A DNA stretch of 40,392 nt from Mayfieldus sp038329895. GTDB taxonomy: Bacteria; Actinomycetota; Thermoleophilia; Solirubrobacterales; 70-9. Location of the stretch: assembly GCA_038329895.1 (NCBI GenBank), contig JBBQNM010000012.1, forward strand, positions 1 through 40,392, written 5' to 3'. Below are positions 15,593-22,583 of this stretch, one piece after another. Under the pieces are notes generated by a model. The model was not told the DNA's origin and did no database searches. It saw nothing but the letters and a program-made list of their open reading frames with translations. Position numbers and translations under genes: made by a program. Position 1 is the first letter of the stretch. Each line of letters starts with the position of its first letter.

Positions 15593-16858
15593 TCAGCCCG
15601 CGGTCTTTGCGGGCTCCGGGGCCGCGCCGTCTGACGCGGTGCCTTCCCCGGCCAGCTTCGCCCGCCGGTTGAGCTCGCGCCGCGCGATCACCATCTTGTG
15701 CACCTCGTCGGGGCCGTCGGCGAGCCGCAGCATGCGGCTGAAGCGCCACAGCGCCGCCAGCGGCGTGTCGTCGGTCATCCCGAGGCTGCCGTGGGTCTGG
15801 ATCGCGCGGTCGAGGACGTCCATCACCACGTTGGCGGCCACCACCTTGATCATCGAGATCTCCTGGCGGGCGGCGCGCTTTCCGTCGGTGTCCATCTTCC
15901 AGGCCGCGTAGAGGGTCAGCAGCCGGGCCTGGTCGACCTCCATACGCGACTTGGCGACGAAGTCCTGGATGAACTGCTTGTCGGCCAGCGGGCCGCCGAA
16001 CGCATGACGCGAGTTGGCGCGGTCGCACATCATCTCGATCGCCCGCTCGGCGGTGCCGATTGCCCGCATACAGTGGTGGATGCGGCCGGGGCCGAGCCGG
16101 TCCTGGGCGATCACGAAGCCGGCGCCTCGCTCGCCGAGCAGGTTGTCGGCCGGCACCCGGCAGTCCTCGTAACGGATCTCGCAGTGACCGGGTCCCTTGT
16201 CATGTCCCATGACCGGGATCGGCCGGATCAGGTCAAAGCCGGGGTTGTCGGTGGGGACGAGGATCATGCTGGCCCGCGCGTAGGGGTGGCCTTCCGGCTC
16301 GGTGACCACCATCGCGATCGCGAGCGAGGCGCCGACGGCGCCCGAGGTGAACCACTTGTGGCCGTTGATCAACCACTCGTCGCCGTCCAGCTCGCCGCTT
16401 GCCTGAAGTGACGTCGGGTCGGAGCCCGAGACATCGGGCTCGGTCATCGAGAAGCAGGAGCGGATTTCTCCCTCGAGCAGCGGCTGCAGCCACTGCTCCT
16501 TCTGCTCGTCGGTGCCGTGCTCGGCGAGGATCTCCATGTTGCCGGTGTCGGGCGCCGAGCAGTTGAGGGCCATCGGCGCCAGCACCGGGCTGCGCCCCAT
16601 CTCCTCGCAGAGGATCCCGTACTCCCAGTTCGCGAGCCCGGGCCCGTAGCGCTCGTCGGGCATGAACAGGTTCCAGAGCCCCTCCGAGCGCGCCCGCTCG
16701 CGGACCTCGCGAATGATCGCCGGGTAGGCGACGCCGGGGCCGACCTCCTCGTCGAGCGCCTCCGCCGCCTCGCGCTCGTTCGGGTAGACGTGCTCGTCCA
16801 TGAAGGAGCGGATTCGCTCCAGAAGCTCGGTGACCTGGGGCGACGGGGAGAAGTCCAT
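15593..16858 (-). CDS. acyl-CoA dehydrogenase, ACAD10/11-like
   Basis: A 421-residue FAD-dependent acyl-CoA dehydrogenase. It shows the family motifs LCEEMGRSPVLAPMALNC, CFSMTEPDVSGSDPTSLQ (FAD/substrate loop), INGHKWFTSGA, and the LGPGRIHHCMRAIG helix that marks the ACAD10/11 subgroup. Near the end is THGSLGMTDDTPLAALWR followed by ADGPDEVH, not the YEGT loop of short-chain enzymes. In ACAD10/11-like enzymes the proposed role is removal of a phosphorylated hydroxyl from a 4-phosphoacyl-CoA made by the partner kinase; here this is inferred from neighbours. It follows the RibD-C, RpiB and sulfotransferase genes on the same strand with gaps of 50, 30 and 5 bases, so it may be the last gene of that operon. 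Confidence 0.9.
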   Translation of the reverse strand: MDFSPSPQVTELLERIRSFMDEHVYPNEREAAEALDEEVGPGVAYPAIIREVRERARSEGLWNLFMPDERYGPGLANWEYGILCEEMGRSPVLAPMALNCSAPDTGNMEILAEHGTDEQKEQWLQPLLEGEIRSCFSMTEPDVSGSDPTSLQASGELDGDEWLINGHKWFTSGAVGASLAIAMVVTEPEGHPYARASMILVPTDNPGFDLIRPIPVMGHDKGPGHCEIRYEDCRVPADNLLGERGAGFVIAQDRLGPGRIHHCMRAIGTAERAIEMMCDRANSRHAFGGPLADKQFIQDFVAKSRMEVDQARLLTLYAAWKMDTDGKRAARQEISMIKVVAANVVMDVLDRAIQTHGSLGMTDDTPLAALWRFSRMLRLADGPDEVHKMVIARRELNRRAKLAGEGTASDGAAPEPAKTAG

Positions 16859-16908
16859 CGCCTGAAACCTACCGCGTGCGGCGATTTACCCTCGCCTGGT
16901 GGCCGGCG

Positions 16909-17643
16909 TTAGCCGGCGCGCCGGTAACGGGCGAAGAGCTCGCTGCGCTCTTCCAGCAGCCAGGCCAGCTCCCAGAAGCCGATCTGGGGAAGGTCTCCCT
17001 CGAGAATGCGCGGTTCCTGGCCCCCGGGGAGCTTCGGGGCGATGGTCAGGAACAGCTCGTCGACGAGGCCGGTCGCCTGTAGCTGGTTGTGCAGGCCGGG
17101 CCCGCCCTCGCAGAGCAGGGCGCGTATCCCCCGCTCCTCGCGCAGGTGGCGAAGGGCTTCCGCGATGTCGACGCCGACCTCGTGGCGCTCCACCCGAACC
17201 GGGGTCTCGGTCTGCGGTGGCTCCGCCTCCGATGCCGTGAAGATCAGCACCCGCCCGCCGCCGTCGGTGAACAGCGGCGCGTCCCAGGGCAGGTCGAGGC
17301 GCCCGGAGACGATCACCGCGAGCGGGTCGTGGGGGAGGCCGATCCGCTCTCGTCGGGCGCGCAGCGCCGGGTCGGAGACGATGCGCCCGTAGCGCTCGGC
17401 GCGCATCGTGCCGGCGCCGATCATCACCGCGTCGACGCGGGTGCGCAGCATCTGCAGCATCTCGGTGTCGGTGTCGGAGCCGATCGCGCCGGAGCGCCCC
17501 TCGATCGCGGCCCGCCCGTCGAGGGTGGTGGCGAAGTTGACCACCACGTAGGGGCGGTCGGTATAGCCGAGGTCGACCAGATCGAGGCCCGAAAGCTGCT
17601 GTTCGACCGTCGTCGGGCCCGGGTTGGGAAGGAGGCGCTGCAT
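16909..17643 (-). CDS. RibD C-terminal-type pyrimidine reductase
   Basis: A 244-residue stand-alone reductase of the RibD-C/dihydrofolate-reductase fold. Motifs: PYVVVNFATTLDGRAAI at the NADPH/substrate entrance, RTRVDAVMIGAGTMRAERYG, and the family-typical ALLCEGGPGLHNQLQATGLV before DELFLTIAPKLPGG. In riboflavin synthesis this domain reduces 5-amino-6-ribosylaminouracil 5'-phosphate, normally fused to a deaminase; here no deaminase domain is attached, as is common in actinobacteria. It may serve riboflavin or a related F420/folate-like reduction. ATG 17643 is preferred over GTG 17649 because AAGGGG lies five bases upstream of it. The stop codon sits in the loop of a small GCCGGC hairpin (16902-16917). 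Confidence 0.82.
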   Translation of the reverse strand: MQRLLPNPGPTTVEQQLSGLDLVDLGYTDRPYVVVNFATTLDGRAAIEGRSGAIGSDTDTEMLQMLRTRVDAVMIGAGTMRAERYGRIVSDPALRARRERIGLPHDPLAVIVSGRLDLPWDAPLFTDGGGRVLIFTASEAEPPQTETPVRVERHEVGVDIAEALRHLREERGIRALLCEGGPGLHNQLQATGLVDELFLTIAPKLPGGQEPRILEGDLPQIGFWELAWLLEERSELFARYRRAG

Positions 17644-17673
17644 CCCCACCCCTTATACCGGCTGACCGGCGGG

Positions 17674-18117
17674 CTAACCGGGCCCGATCTCGTCCAGGTG
17701 CTCGACGTTGGCGCGGTCCTCGGGTTCGCTGCTGGGGGCGGCGCCGAACCAGGCGTCGAGGATCTCGGCCAGCTTGGGCTCCGAGGTCGCCCGCAGACTG
17801 AGCGCCAGCACGTTGGCGTCGTTCCAGTGCCGGGCGCCCTCCGCGGTCTGCGCGTCGCCGCAGAGCGCCGCGCGGATGCCCGACACCTTGTTGGCGGCGA
17901 TCGAAGCGCCAGTGCCGGTCCAGCAGCAGACGATCGCCTGATCGGCGCGGCCTTCGGCGACGTCGCGAGCCGCCGCCTCGGAGGCCCAGGCCCAGTCGTC
18001 GCGCTCCTCGTCGGAGAGCGCCCCGTGGACGAGCGGCTCGTGGCCGCGCTTGCGCAGCTCCTCGACCACCGGCCCGGCCACCCCGACCAGCTCGTCAGCC
18101 GCCACGGAGATCTTCAT
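17674..18117 (-). CDS. RpiB/LacAB-family sugar-phosphate isomerase
   Basis: A 147-residue cytosolic isomerase, the normal length for RpiB. It begins MKISVAADELVG, followed by the active-site region AIVCCWTGTGASIAANKVSG, which carries the catalytic Cys and anion-binding loop, and RHWNDANVLALSLRATS, which carries the catalytic His. Most family members have CGTG; this one has CWTGTG, a subgroup variation that may signal a substrate other than ribose 5-phosphate. The start lies five bases after the sulfotransferase stop, and the RibD-like gene starts 30 bases downstream, so these are likely one operon. The first strand has Asp-Glu where RpiB enzymes usually have Asp-His, another reason to doubt simple ribose-5-phosphate isomerase activity. 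Confidence 0.85.
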   Translation of the reverse strand: MKISVAADELVGVAGPVVEELRKRGHEPLVHGALSDEERDDWAWASEAAARDVAEGRADQAIVCCWTGTGASIAANKVSGIRAALCGDAQTAEGARHWNDANVLALSLRATSEPKLAEILDAWFGAAPSSEPEDRANVEHLDEIGPG

Positions 18118-18122
18118 GGCGC

Positions 18123-19112
18123 TCAGTACTCGTGCCAGCCGTCGAAATGGCGGTCGGCGAACTCCTGAAGGCCCGCCACGTCGTCGCGGAACCAGCCCCG
18201 CATTCGCTCGAACAGCTCGTCGGAGAGCTCCGGCTTCGGAGCCGAGGGCTTCTCGGGGTCGTGGACGACCTTCTCCACCATCCAGCGCAGCGATTCCGGC
18301 AGGCGGTCGAAGTTGCGATCGAAGGAGCGCAGCCCCGGCAGCTTTACCAGCCGCTCCATCACCTGGTACCTGTCGCCCTGCTTGGCGCTCGACTTCTCCC
18401 ACTCGCGGTCGAACTGCTCGTGGGTGAAGGCCTCGTCGACCCCGACGAAGCGAAACGCCTTGCGCATCGTCTCCTCGCGATTGGCCTGTAGCTCCTCCTG
18501 GGTGATCACCTCGATCTGCTCGCGGTCGAAGCGCTCCAGATAGGGCTGTAGCTGCATCCAGAACATCGAGCGCTGCACGTAGGCGCAGTCGGGGCGCGAG
18601 AGCACCTCATCGAGCTCGCAGGTCTCATATCCGGCCCCCTTCGCGTGCACCCAGTGCGAGAGGATCCGCTTGATCGGGTCGCGCACCATGTAGAGCAGCT
18701 TGGCGTCCGGGCAGTGGCGCTGGATCCGCTCCGCGACGCCGTCGAAGCGGGGCAGGTTGGTGTAGTGAGGCGACGACTCGCCCCGGACCGGGAGGCGATC
18801 GTCGAACCGCGCCTCGTACCAGTCCAGGCCGAGGTCCCAGTTGAGCTCCTCGACGAAGAAGTTGAGCTCCTTCGGCTTTGACATCTGGACGTCGGGGTGC
18901 AGGCCGAGGTAGTGGTGGATGCTGGTCGTCCCGCACTTCAGCCCGCCGATGATGATCAGGTTTGGGAGCGCCGCGTGGCGCCTGCGCCGACGCGGGATTC
19001 GCTTGCCGCGGTCGCCCGTGAATCGCTCACGGGCACGCGCACACATCGCCTCGTCGGAGGGGTCGGGGGGGGCGTTGGAGGGGGTCTGGAACTGTGTCCG
19101 GGTCTCGGGCAC
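18123..19112 (-). CDS. PAPS-dependent sulfotransferase
   Basis: A 329-residue P-loop-like sulfotransferase. After a polar, Arg-rich N-terminus (RRRRRHAALPN) comes the 5'-phosphosulfate loop LIIIGGLKCGTTSIHHYLGL (about 51-70) and the 3'-phosphate-binding segment YMVRDPIKRILSHWVH. These identify transfer of sulfate from PAPS to a hydroxyl or amine acceptor. The family includes carbohydrate and lipid sulfotransferases, and the acceptor is not predictable. No transmembrane anchor is seen, so it should be cytosolic or peripheral. The GTG at 19112 is used; ATG 19046 would remove 22 disordered residues. The start is eight bases from a TACACT -10 candidate, suggesting leaderless expression. Confidence 0.88.
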   Translation of the reverse strand: MPETRTQFQTPSNAPPDPSDEAMCARARERFTGDRGKRIPRRRRRHAALPNLIIIGGLKCGTTSIHHYLGLHPDVQMSKPKELNFFVEELNWDLGLDWYEARFDDRLPVRGESSPHYTNLPRFDGVAERIQRHCPDAKLLYMVRDPIKRILSHWVHAKGAGYETCELDEVLSRPDCAYVQRSMFWMQLQPYLERFDREQIEVITQEELQANREETMRKAFRFVGVDEAFTHEQFDREWEKSSAKQGDRYQVMERLVKLPGLRSFDRNFDRLPESLRWMVEKVVHDPEKPSAPKPELSDELFERMRGWFRDDVAGLQEFADRHFDGWHEY

Positions 19113-19119
19113 GGCCGGC

Positions 19120-19126
19120 TAGTGTA
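19120..19126. promoter_or_regulatory. shared symmetric -10 element, sulfotransferase / DUF2804
   Basis: TAGTGTA serves as TAGTGT on the plus strand and TACACT on the minus strand. It lies in a 24-base gap between divergent GTG starts at 19112 and 19137, so both transcripts would be leaderless or nearly so. For the plus strand an overlapping TAGCTT (19125-19130) is placed six bases from GTG. The same symmetric heptamer occurs at 12336. Confidence 0.45.
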
Positions 19127-19136
19127 GCTTCGCCCC

Positions 19137-19973
19137 GTGACCCTGACGCCCTGGCGCGGCCCCGGCCCCGGTCGCCCCGACCTGCCGCTCCCGCCCGATC
19201 CAATGCCGATGTTTCGTGGGGGGCGGATGCGCAAGCGCTGGCGCTACGTTGGTGTCTACGCGCCCGAGGTCATGCTCTGCGCCGCGCGGGCGGAGATCGG
19301 GCCGTTTCGGCAGAGCTTTTGGGCGGTCTGGGACCGTGAAGGCCGGCGTCGTCATGCCCACACCCGCGTCCTGCCAGGGGGCGGTGAGGTGACGATGGAC
19401 GGGCCCGAGGTCCGGGTGCAGGGGCGTGAGGTGGCGGCGGAGCTTCACTTCGGCGACGCGGCGCCGGTCGAGTCGGTGTGCCCGAGCGGCGAGCGCGGCT
19501 ACGGGTGGACCCGCAAGCGGGCCGGGGTCCCGGTCAGCGGCACGATCGACGCAGGCGGACGGCGCTGGCAGGTCCAGGCACGCGGCGTCGACGACGAGTC
19601 GGCCGGATATCACCAGCGTCACACGAGCTGGCACTGGTCGGCCGGCGTGGGGCGGGCCGCCGACGGCCAGGTGGTGGCCTGGAACCTGGTCTCCGGCATC
19701 AACGACCCAGAGGAGCGCAGCGAGCGCGGCATCTGGCTCGGCGGCGTTCCCCACGAGCCCCGCCCGGTGTCCTTCTCGGGCCTCGAGGCGATCGAGTTCG
19801 CCGACGGCGCCCGGCTTGCCTTCGAGGCCGAAAGCGAGCGGGCACGCAACGACAACCTGCTGGTCTTCCGGTCCCGCTACCGGCACCGGTTCGGGACCTT
19901 CTCGGGGTCGCTCGACGGCGTCGAGCTGGGCGAGGGCTTCGGCGTCATGGAGGAGCACGAGGCGGTTTGGTGA
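19137..19973 (+). CDS. DUF2804-family protein
   Basis: A 278-residue soluble protein matching my memory of DUF2804: the characteristic block RGVDDESAGYHQRHTSWHWS followed by AGVGRAADGQVVAWNLVSGI, and later FRSRYRHRFGTFSGSLDGVE. The fold is expected to be a calycin-like double beta-barrel related to AttH/hydroxyneurosporene-dehydrogenase proteins, which bind hydrophobic molecules; the function is not established. There is no signal peptide. It is expressed from GTG 19137 and overlaps the following UPF0104 membrane gene by GTGA (19970-19973), so the two proteins probably act together, perhaps in lipid or isoprenoid handling (inference). Confidence 0.72.
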   Translation: MTLTPWRGPGPGRPDLPLPPDPMPMFRGGRMRKRWRYVGVYAPEVMLCAARAEIGPFRQSFWAVWDREGRRRHAHTRVLPGGGEVTMDGPEVRVQGREVAAELHFGDAAPVESVCPSGERGYGWTRKRAGVPVSGTIDAGGRRWQVQARGVDDESAGYHQRHTSWHWSAGVGRAADGQVVAWNLVSGINDPEERSERGIWLGGVPHEPRPVSFSGLEAIEFADGARLAFEAESERARNDNLLVFRSRYRHRFGTFSGSLDGVELGEGFGVMEEHEAVW

Positions 19974-20989
19974 TCACGGTCCTGCCGCAGGCCAGCCTGG
20001 GCACGAGCTTCCGCTCCTTCTTCGACGCGGCGGGGCAGTTCTTCGGCCACCTCGCCGACATCTCCTGGGGCCCGCTGATCCTCGCGCTGCTCCTTCTGCT
20101 TGCCATGTACCTGGCTCGGGCGCGGGCCTGGCAGAACATCCTCCACGCGGCCTACCCGGAGACCCGGGTTCCGTTCCGCGGCGTAGCCGGCGCCTACCTG
20201 GCGGGTGCCGGGATCAACGCGGTGATCCCGGCGAGGGTCGGAGACGCAACCAAGATCCTGCTGGCCCGGGGTCAGATCAGGCACTCGACCTATCCGGCGA
20301 TCACCTCGTCGTTCCTGGTCCAGTCGATCTTCGACACGGCGGCCGGGGTGCTGGTCCTCGCCTATGCGCTGACCCAGGGACTGCTGCCGCGTCCGCCCGA
20401 GCTGCCCGACCTGCCCGCCTTCGAGATCTCCTTCTGGGCCCAGCACCCACAGTTGCTGGTGCTCGCGGTCACGGTGCTGGCGGTGGGTTTGTTGATCGTG
20501 TTCGCGATCAGTGCCCGCCGCGCCGAGAAGTTCTGGCAGCGGATCAAGCAGGGGGTCGCGATCCTCACCGAGCCGCGCCGCTTCGTCCGCGAGGTCGTCT
20601 CGTGGCAGGCGGCAGGCTGGCTGTGCCGCTTCGCCGCCTTCTGGTTCTTTCTCGAGGCCTTCGGGATCGGGGGGTCGTTCCAGAACGTGGCGTTGGTGAT
20701 GAGTGTGCAGGCGATCTCCACCATGCTGCCGTTCACCCCCGGCGGGGCGGGCGCCCAGCAGGCGTTGCTGCTCGCGACGTTGCAGGGACCGTCGCGGACC
20801 GCCGTCCTCTCCTTTTCGGTCGGAACCCAGATCGCGTTGGCCGCGTGGTCGGCGTTTCTCGGCTTCGCCGCGTTGTTGCTGATCTTCCGCACCACCAACT
20901 GGCGCGCCCTGATCCACGCGGCCGAGAGCGAGGCGAAAGCGGAGCAGGTAAAGCAGGATGCGGCCGAAAAGGCGGGGGCGCAGGCGTGA
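19970..20989 (+). CDS. UPF0104/LPG-synthase-TM-like flippase family membrane protein
   Basis: A 339-residue polytopic protein with about seven or eight helices. It has the hallmarks of the lysylphosphatidylglycerol synthetase transmembrane region / AglD-like family: YLARARAWQNILHAAY in the first loop, GVAGAYLAGAGINAVIPARV (about 76-95) with the conserved glycine-rich PARxGD, and the terminal half MSVQAISTMLPFTPGGAGAQ with PGGxGxxQ. These proteins translocate lipids or glycolipid precursors; no catalytic aminoacyl-transferase domain is attached. GTG 19970 overlaps the DUF2804 stop by four bases. The tail is a charged helix ESEAKAEQVKQDAAEKAG. Confidence 0.85.
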   Translation: MITVLPQASLGTSFRSFFDAAGQFFGHLADISWGPLILALLLLLAMYLARARAWQNILHAAYPETRVPFRGVAGAYLAGAGINAVIPARVGDATKILLARGQIRHSTYPAITSSFLVQSIFDTAAGVLVLAYALTQGLLPRPPELPDLPAFEISFWAQHPQLLVLAVTVLAVGLLIVFAISARRAEKFWQRIKQGVAILTEPRRFVREVVSWQAAGWLCRFAAFWFFLEAFGIGGSFQNVALVMSVQAISTMLPFTPGGAGAQQALLLATLQGPSRTAVLSFSVGTQIALAAWSAFLGFAALLLIFRTTNWRALIHAAESEAKAEQVKQDAAEKAGAQA

Positions 20990-21001
20990 GGGCGGGCGCC
21001 C

Positions 21002-21423
21002 CTACTCCCGCAGCCCGGCGGCTTCGAGGGCCGCATCCTCGTCGTAAAACTCCCGGTAGCGCAGGATCTTGCCGTCCCGAAGCGTGAAAATGACGTAGAT
21101 CCGCGAGCTCACACTCGCCCCGCTCGTCACTCCGCGGCCGTGCTCGCGTGCGAAGACCAGCACGTCGTCGCCGCAATCGACGAAGCGTTCGGCTTCGCTG
21201 CCGTACTCGTCCCAGTGCTCGAGCCACCGCTCCCACGATTCACGCACCCCTCATGTCCGCGGTAGACGCGTCCGTCGGCACGCTGCGGATCCTCGACCCA
21301 TTCGATCTCCTGATCACACGTTTGTGCGATCAGCTCCGGCAAGACCGCGAGCAGCGCCTGCTTGTCCATGTCCGCGGTTCCGGCAAGGAGGCCCTTTACG
21401 AACTCGACGTTCTCCTGCGACAT
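21002..21423 (-). pseudogene. SnoaL-like protein gene broken by a one-base frameshift
   Basis: The gene starts MSQENVEFVKGLLAGTADMD at 21423 and runs to RVYRGHEG. It then changes frame at a four-C run (21247-21250 on the plus strand) and continues as RESWERWLEHWDEYGSE down to the family ending ALEAAGLRE at 21002. Adding one G in the coding-strand run restores one open frame of about 140 residues, similar to the two intact neighbours. SnoaL-like/NTF2-fold proteins are small alpha+beta barrels acting as cyclases, isomerases or ligand binders; a specific role cannot be given. Either a recent pseudogene or a homopolymer sequencing error. Confidence 0.8.
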
Positions 21424-21477
21424 CGCCGCCCAGTATCGCGCTTTGGCCTGGCGTGCCAGGCCGCTGCCGCTCAGGTC

Positions 21478-21694
21478 TCACCCCGGATAGATGCCCTGCA
21501 GCTTTCACTGCCAGGGCGGTCGCTCGCCGGGCGCAAAGCGGTACCGGTCCCGCCCCGGCAGCGTCTCCAACGGGACCAGGTTCGGGTCCTCGCGCAGCAG
21601 CACCGCGGTGCCGCTCGCGGCGGCGACGTCGGCGGGGGTCGCCCGGCGAATCTCCCGCTCCCAGCCCAGTCCCGGGAGGTAGAGCACCTTAGTA
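21478..21694 (-). pseudogene. degenerate duplicate of the 3' end of the prepilin-like gene
   Basis: About 215 bases closely matching the C-terminal third of the gene at 22584-23303. Both encode PGLGWEREIRRATPADVAAA and the following LETLPGR segment. In this copy the Trp codon of PPWQW has become TGA, and the N-terminal part, including the prepilin signal, is missing; homology stops near 21694. It is a remnant of a local duplication that also carried the promoter and first codons of the adjacent SnoaL gene. It is probably not expressed as protein. Confidence 0.8.
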
Positions 21695-21730
21695 AACCGA
21701 TGCAAGACCGACGGGCAGGGCATGAAGCGC

Positions 21731-22135
21731 CTACTCCCGCAGGCCGGCGGCTTCGAGAGCCTGGGTTCGATCCATGTAGCTGCGGACAAGGACCAACTTG
21801 CCGTCGCGGATCGTGTTGACAGTGCCAGTGTCGGTCTCCACGACGACACCGCTTTCACGGCCCTTGGCGACTTCATGGTGGAAGACGACAACGCTGTCGC
21901 CACCAGCATCGATGTACTTCTCGGCCCGCATCTCCATCCTCTCCCAGACCTCGAAGTAGTCGACGAACGCTTGCACGACCTCCTCTCGGCCCTTGTAGAC
22001 GCGGCCCTCGTCGATTCCCCCCACCGTTGCGTGCCATTCGATCTCGGGGTGGAGCCCATTCAGCGCCGTTTCGATATCTCCGGCGAGGAAAGCGTCGTTC
22101 ATGGCGCGAACAATCTCGACGTTCTCCTGCGACAT
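21731..22135 (-). CDS. SnoaL-like (NTF2-fold) protein
   Basis: A 134-residue cytosolic protein, MSQENVEIVRAMNDAFLAGD at the start, core HPEIEWHATVGGIDEGRVYK, then VFHHEVAKGRESGVVVE, and the ending ALEAAGLRE. The pattern is that of SnoaL/ketosteroid-isomerase-like small barrels, which are strongly expanded in Thermoleophilia (family impression). Substrate unknown; catalytic acids cannot be assigned with confidence. It starts three bases after the stop of the next SnoaL gene (22139-22528), so the two form a coupled pair. Its DNA diverges from the neighbours except in the last 30 bases, where all three genes are nearly identical. Confidence 0.8.
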   Translation of the reverse strand: MSQENVEIVRAMNDAFLAGDIETALNGLHPEIEWHATVGGIDEGRVYKGREEVVQAFVDYFEVWERMEMRAEKYIDAGGDSVVVFHHEVAKGRESGVVVETDTGTVNTIRDGKLVLVRSYMDRTQALEAAGLRE

Positions 22136-22138
22136 CGC

Positions 22139-22528
22139 CTACTCCCGTAGCCCGGCCGCCTCGAGGGCCGCCGCCCTGTCGTCGTGCTCAAACAGGTAGA
22201 CGATCTTCCCCTCGCGCACCTTGAAGTGCCCGTGAAGGCGAACGTCGACCTCGACCCCGCTGGCCTTACCCCGGGCGGTTATGTGAACCGAGGCAACGAC
22301 GCTCTCGCCTTCCTCGATCACCTCCTCCAGATCGAATCGGTGCTCGTCCCAGGTGTCGAGCCACTGGTTCCTAATCCGCATGGCACCCTCGACGCCGTAG
22401 GACGGCGTGTGGCTTTCCTCAAACGGGGACCACTCGATTTCCGGATGGAGGGTGTGCCGGAACGCTTCAGTGTCGTTCTCGAAGGCCCAAAACCACCTCC
22501 GCACAACTTCGACGTTCTCCTCCGACAT
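22139..22528 (-). CDS. SnoaL-like (NTF2-fold) protein
   Basis: A 129-residue protein, MSEENVEVVRRWFWAFENDT, core HPEIEWSPFEESHTPSYGV, EGAMRIRNQWLDTWDEHRFD, and the ending ALEAAGLRE. It is the first of two coupled SnoaL genes. The ATG at 22528 is chosen by alignment with its paralogues; the open frame extends to 22633 but runs into the prepilin-like gene. The 55 bases between that gene's stop (22584) and this ATG are shared with the duplicated block upstream of the broken SnoaL gene, so they probably contain the promoter. Function not known. Confidence 0.8.
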   Translation of the reverse strand: MSEENVEVVRRWFWAFENDTEAFRHTLHPEIEWSPFEESHTPSYGVEGAMRIRNQWLDTWDEHRFDLEEVIEEGESVVASVHITARGKASGVEVDVRLHGHFKVREGKIVYLFEHDDRAAALEAAGLRE

Positions 22529-22583
22529 CGCCCGCGCAGTATCTCGCTTTGGCCTGACTTGCCACCGCTGCCGCTCACGGCTC

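Noticed and set aside
16902..16917. GCCGGC-GTTA-GCCGGC hairpin as a terminator
   Set aside because: GCCGGC is frequent in such GC-rich DNA, the loop contains the stop codon of the gene, and there is no T-tract; left as a note in the gene entry.
16909..18117. RibD-C and RpiB genes as a riboflavin operon feeding the flavoenzyme ACAD
   Set aside because: No other riboflavin gene or FMN riboswitch is present, and the RpiB active site deviates from the usual form; co-orientation alone is too weak.
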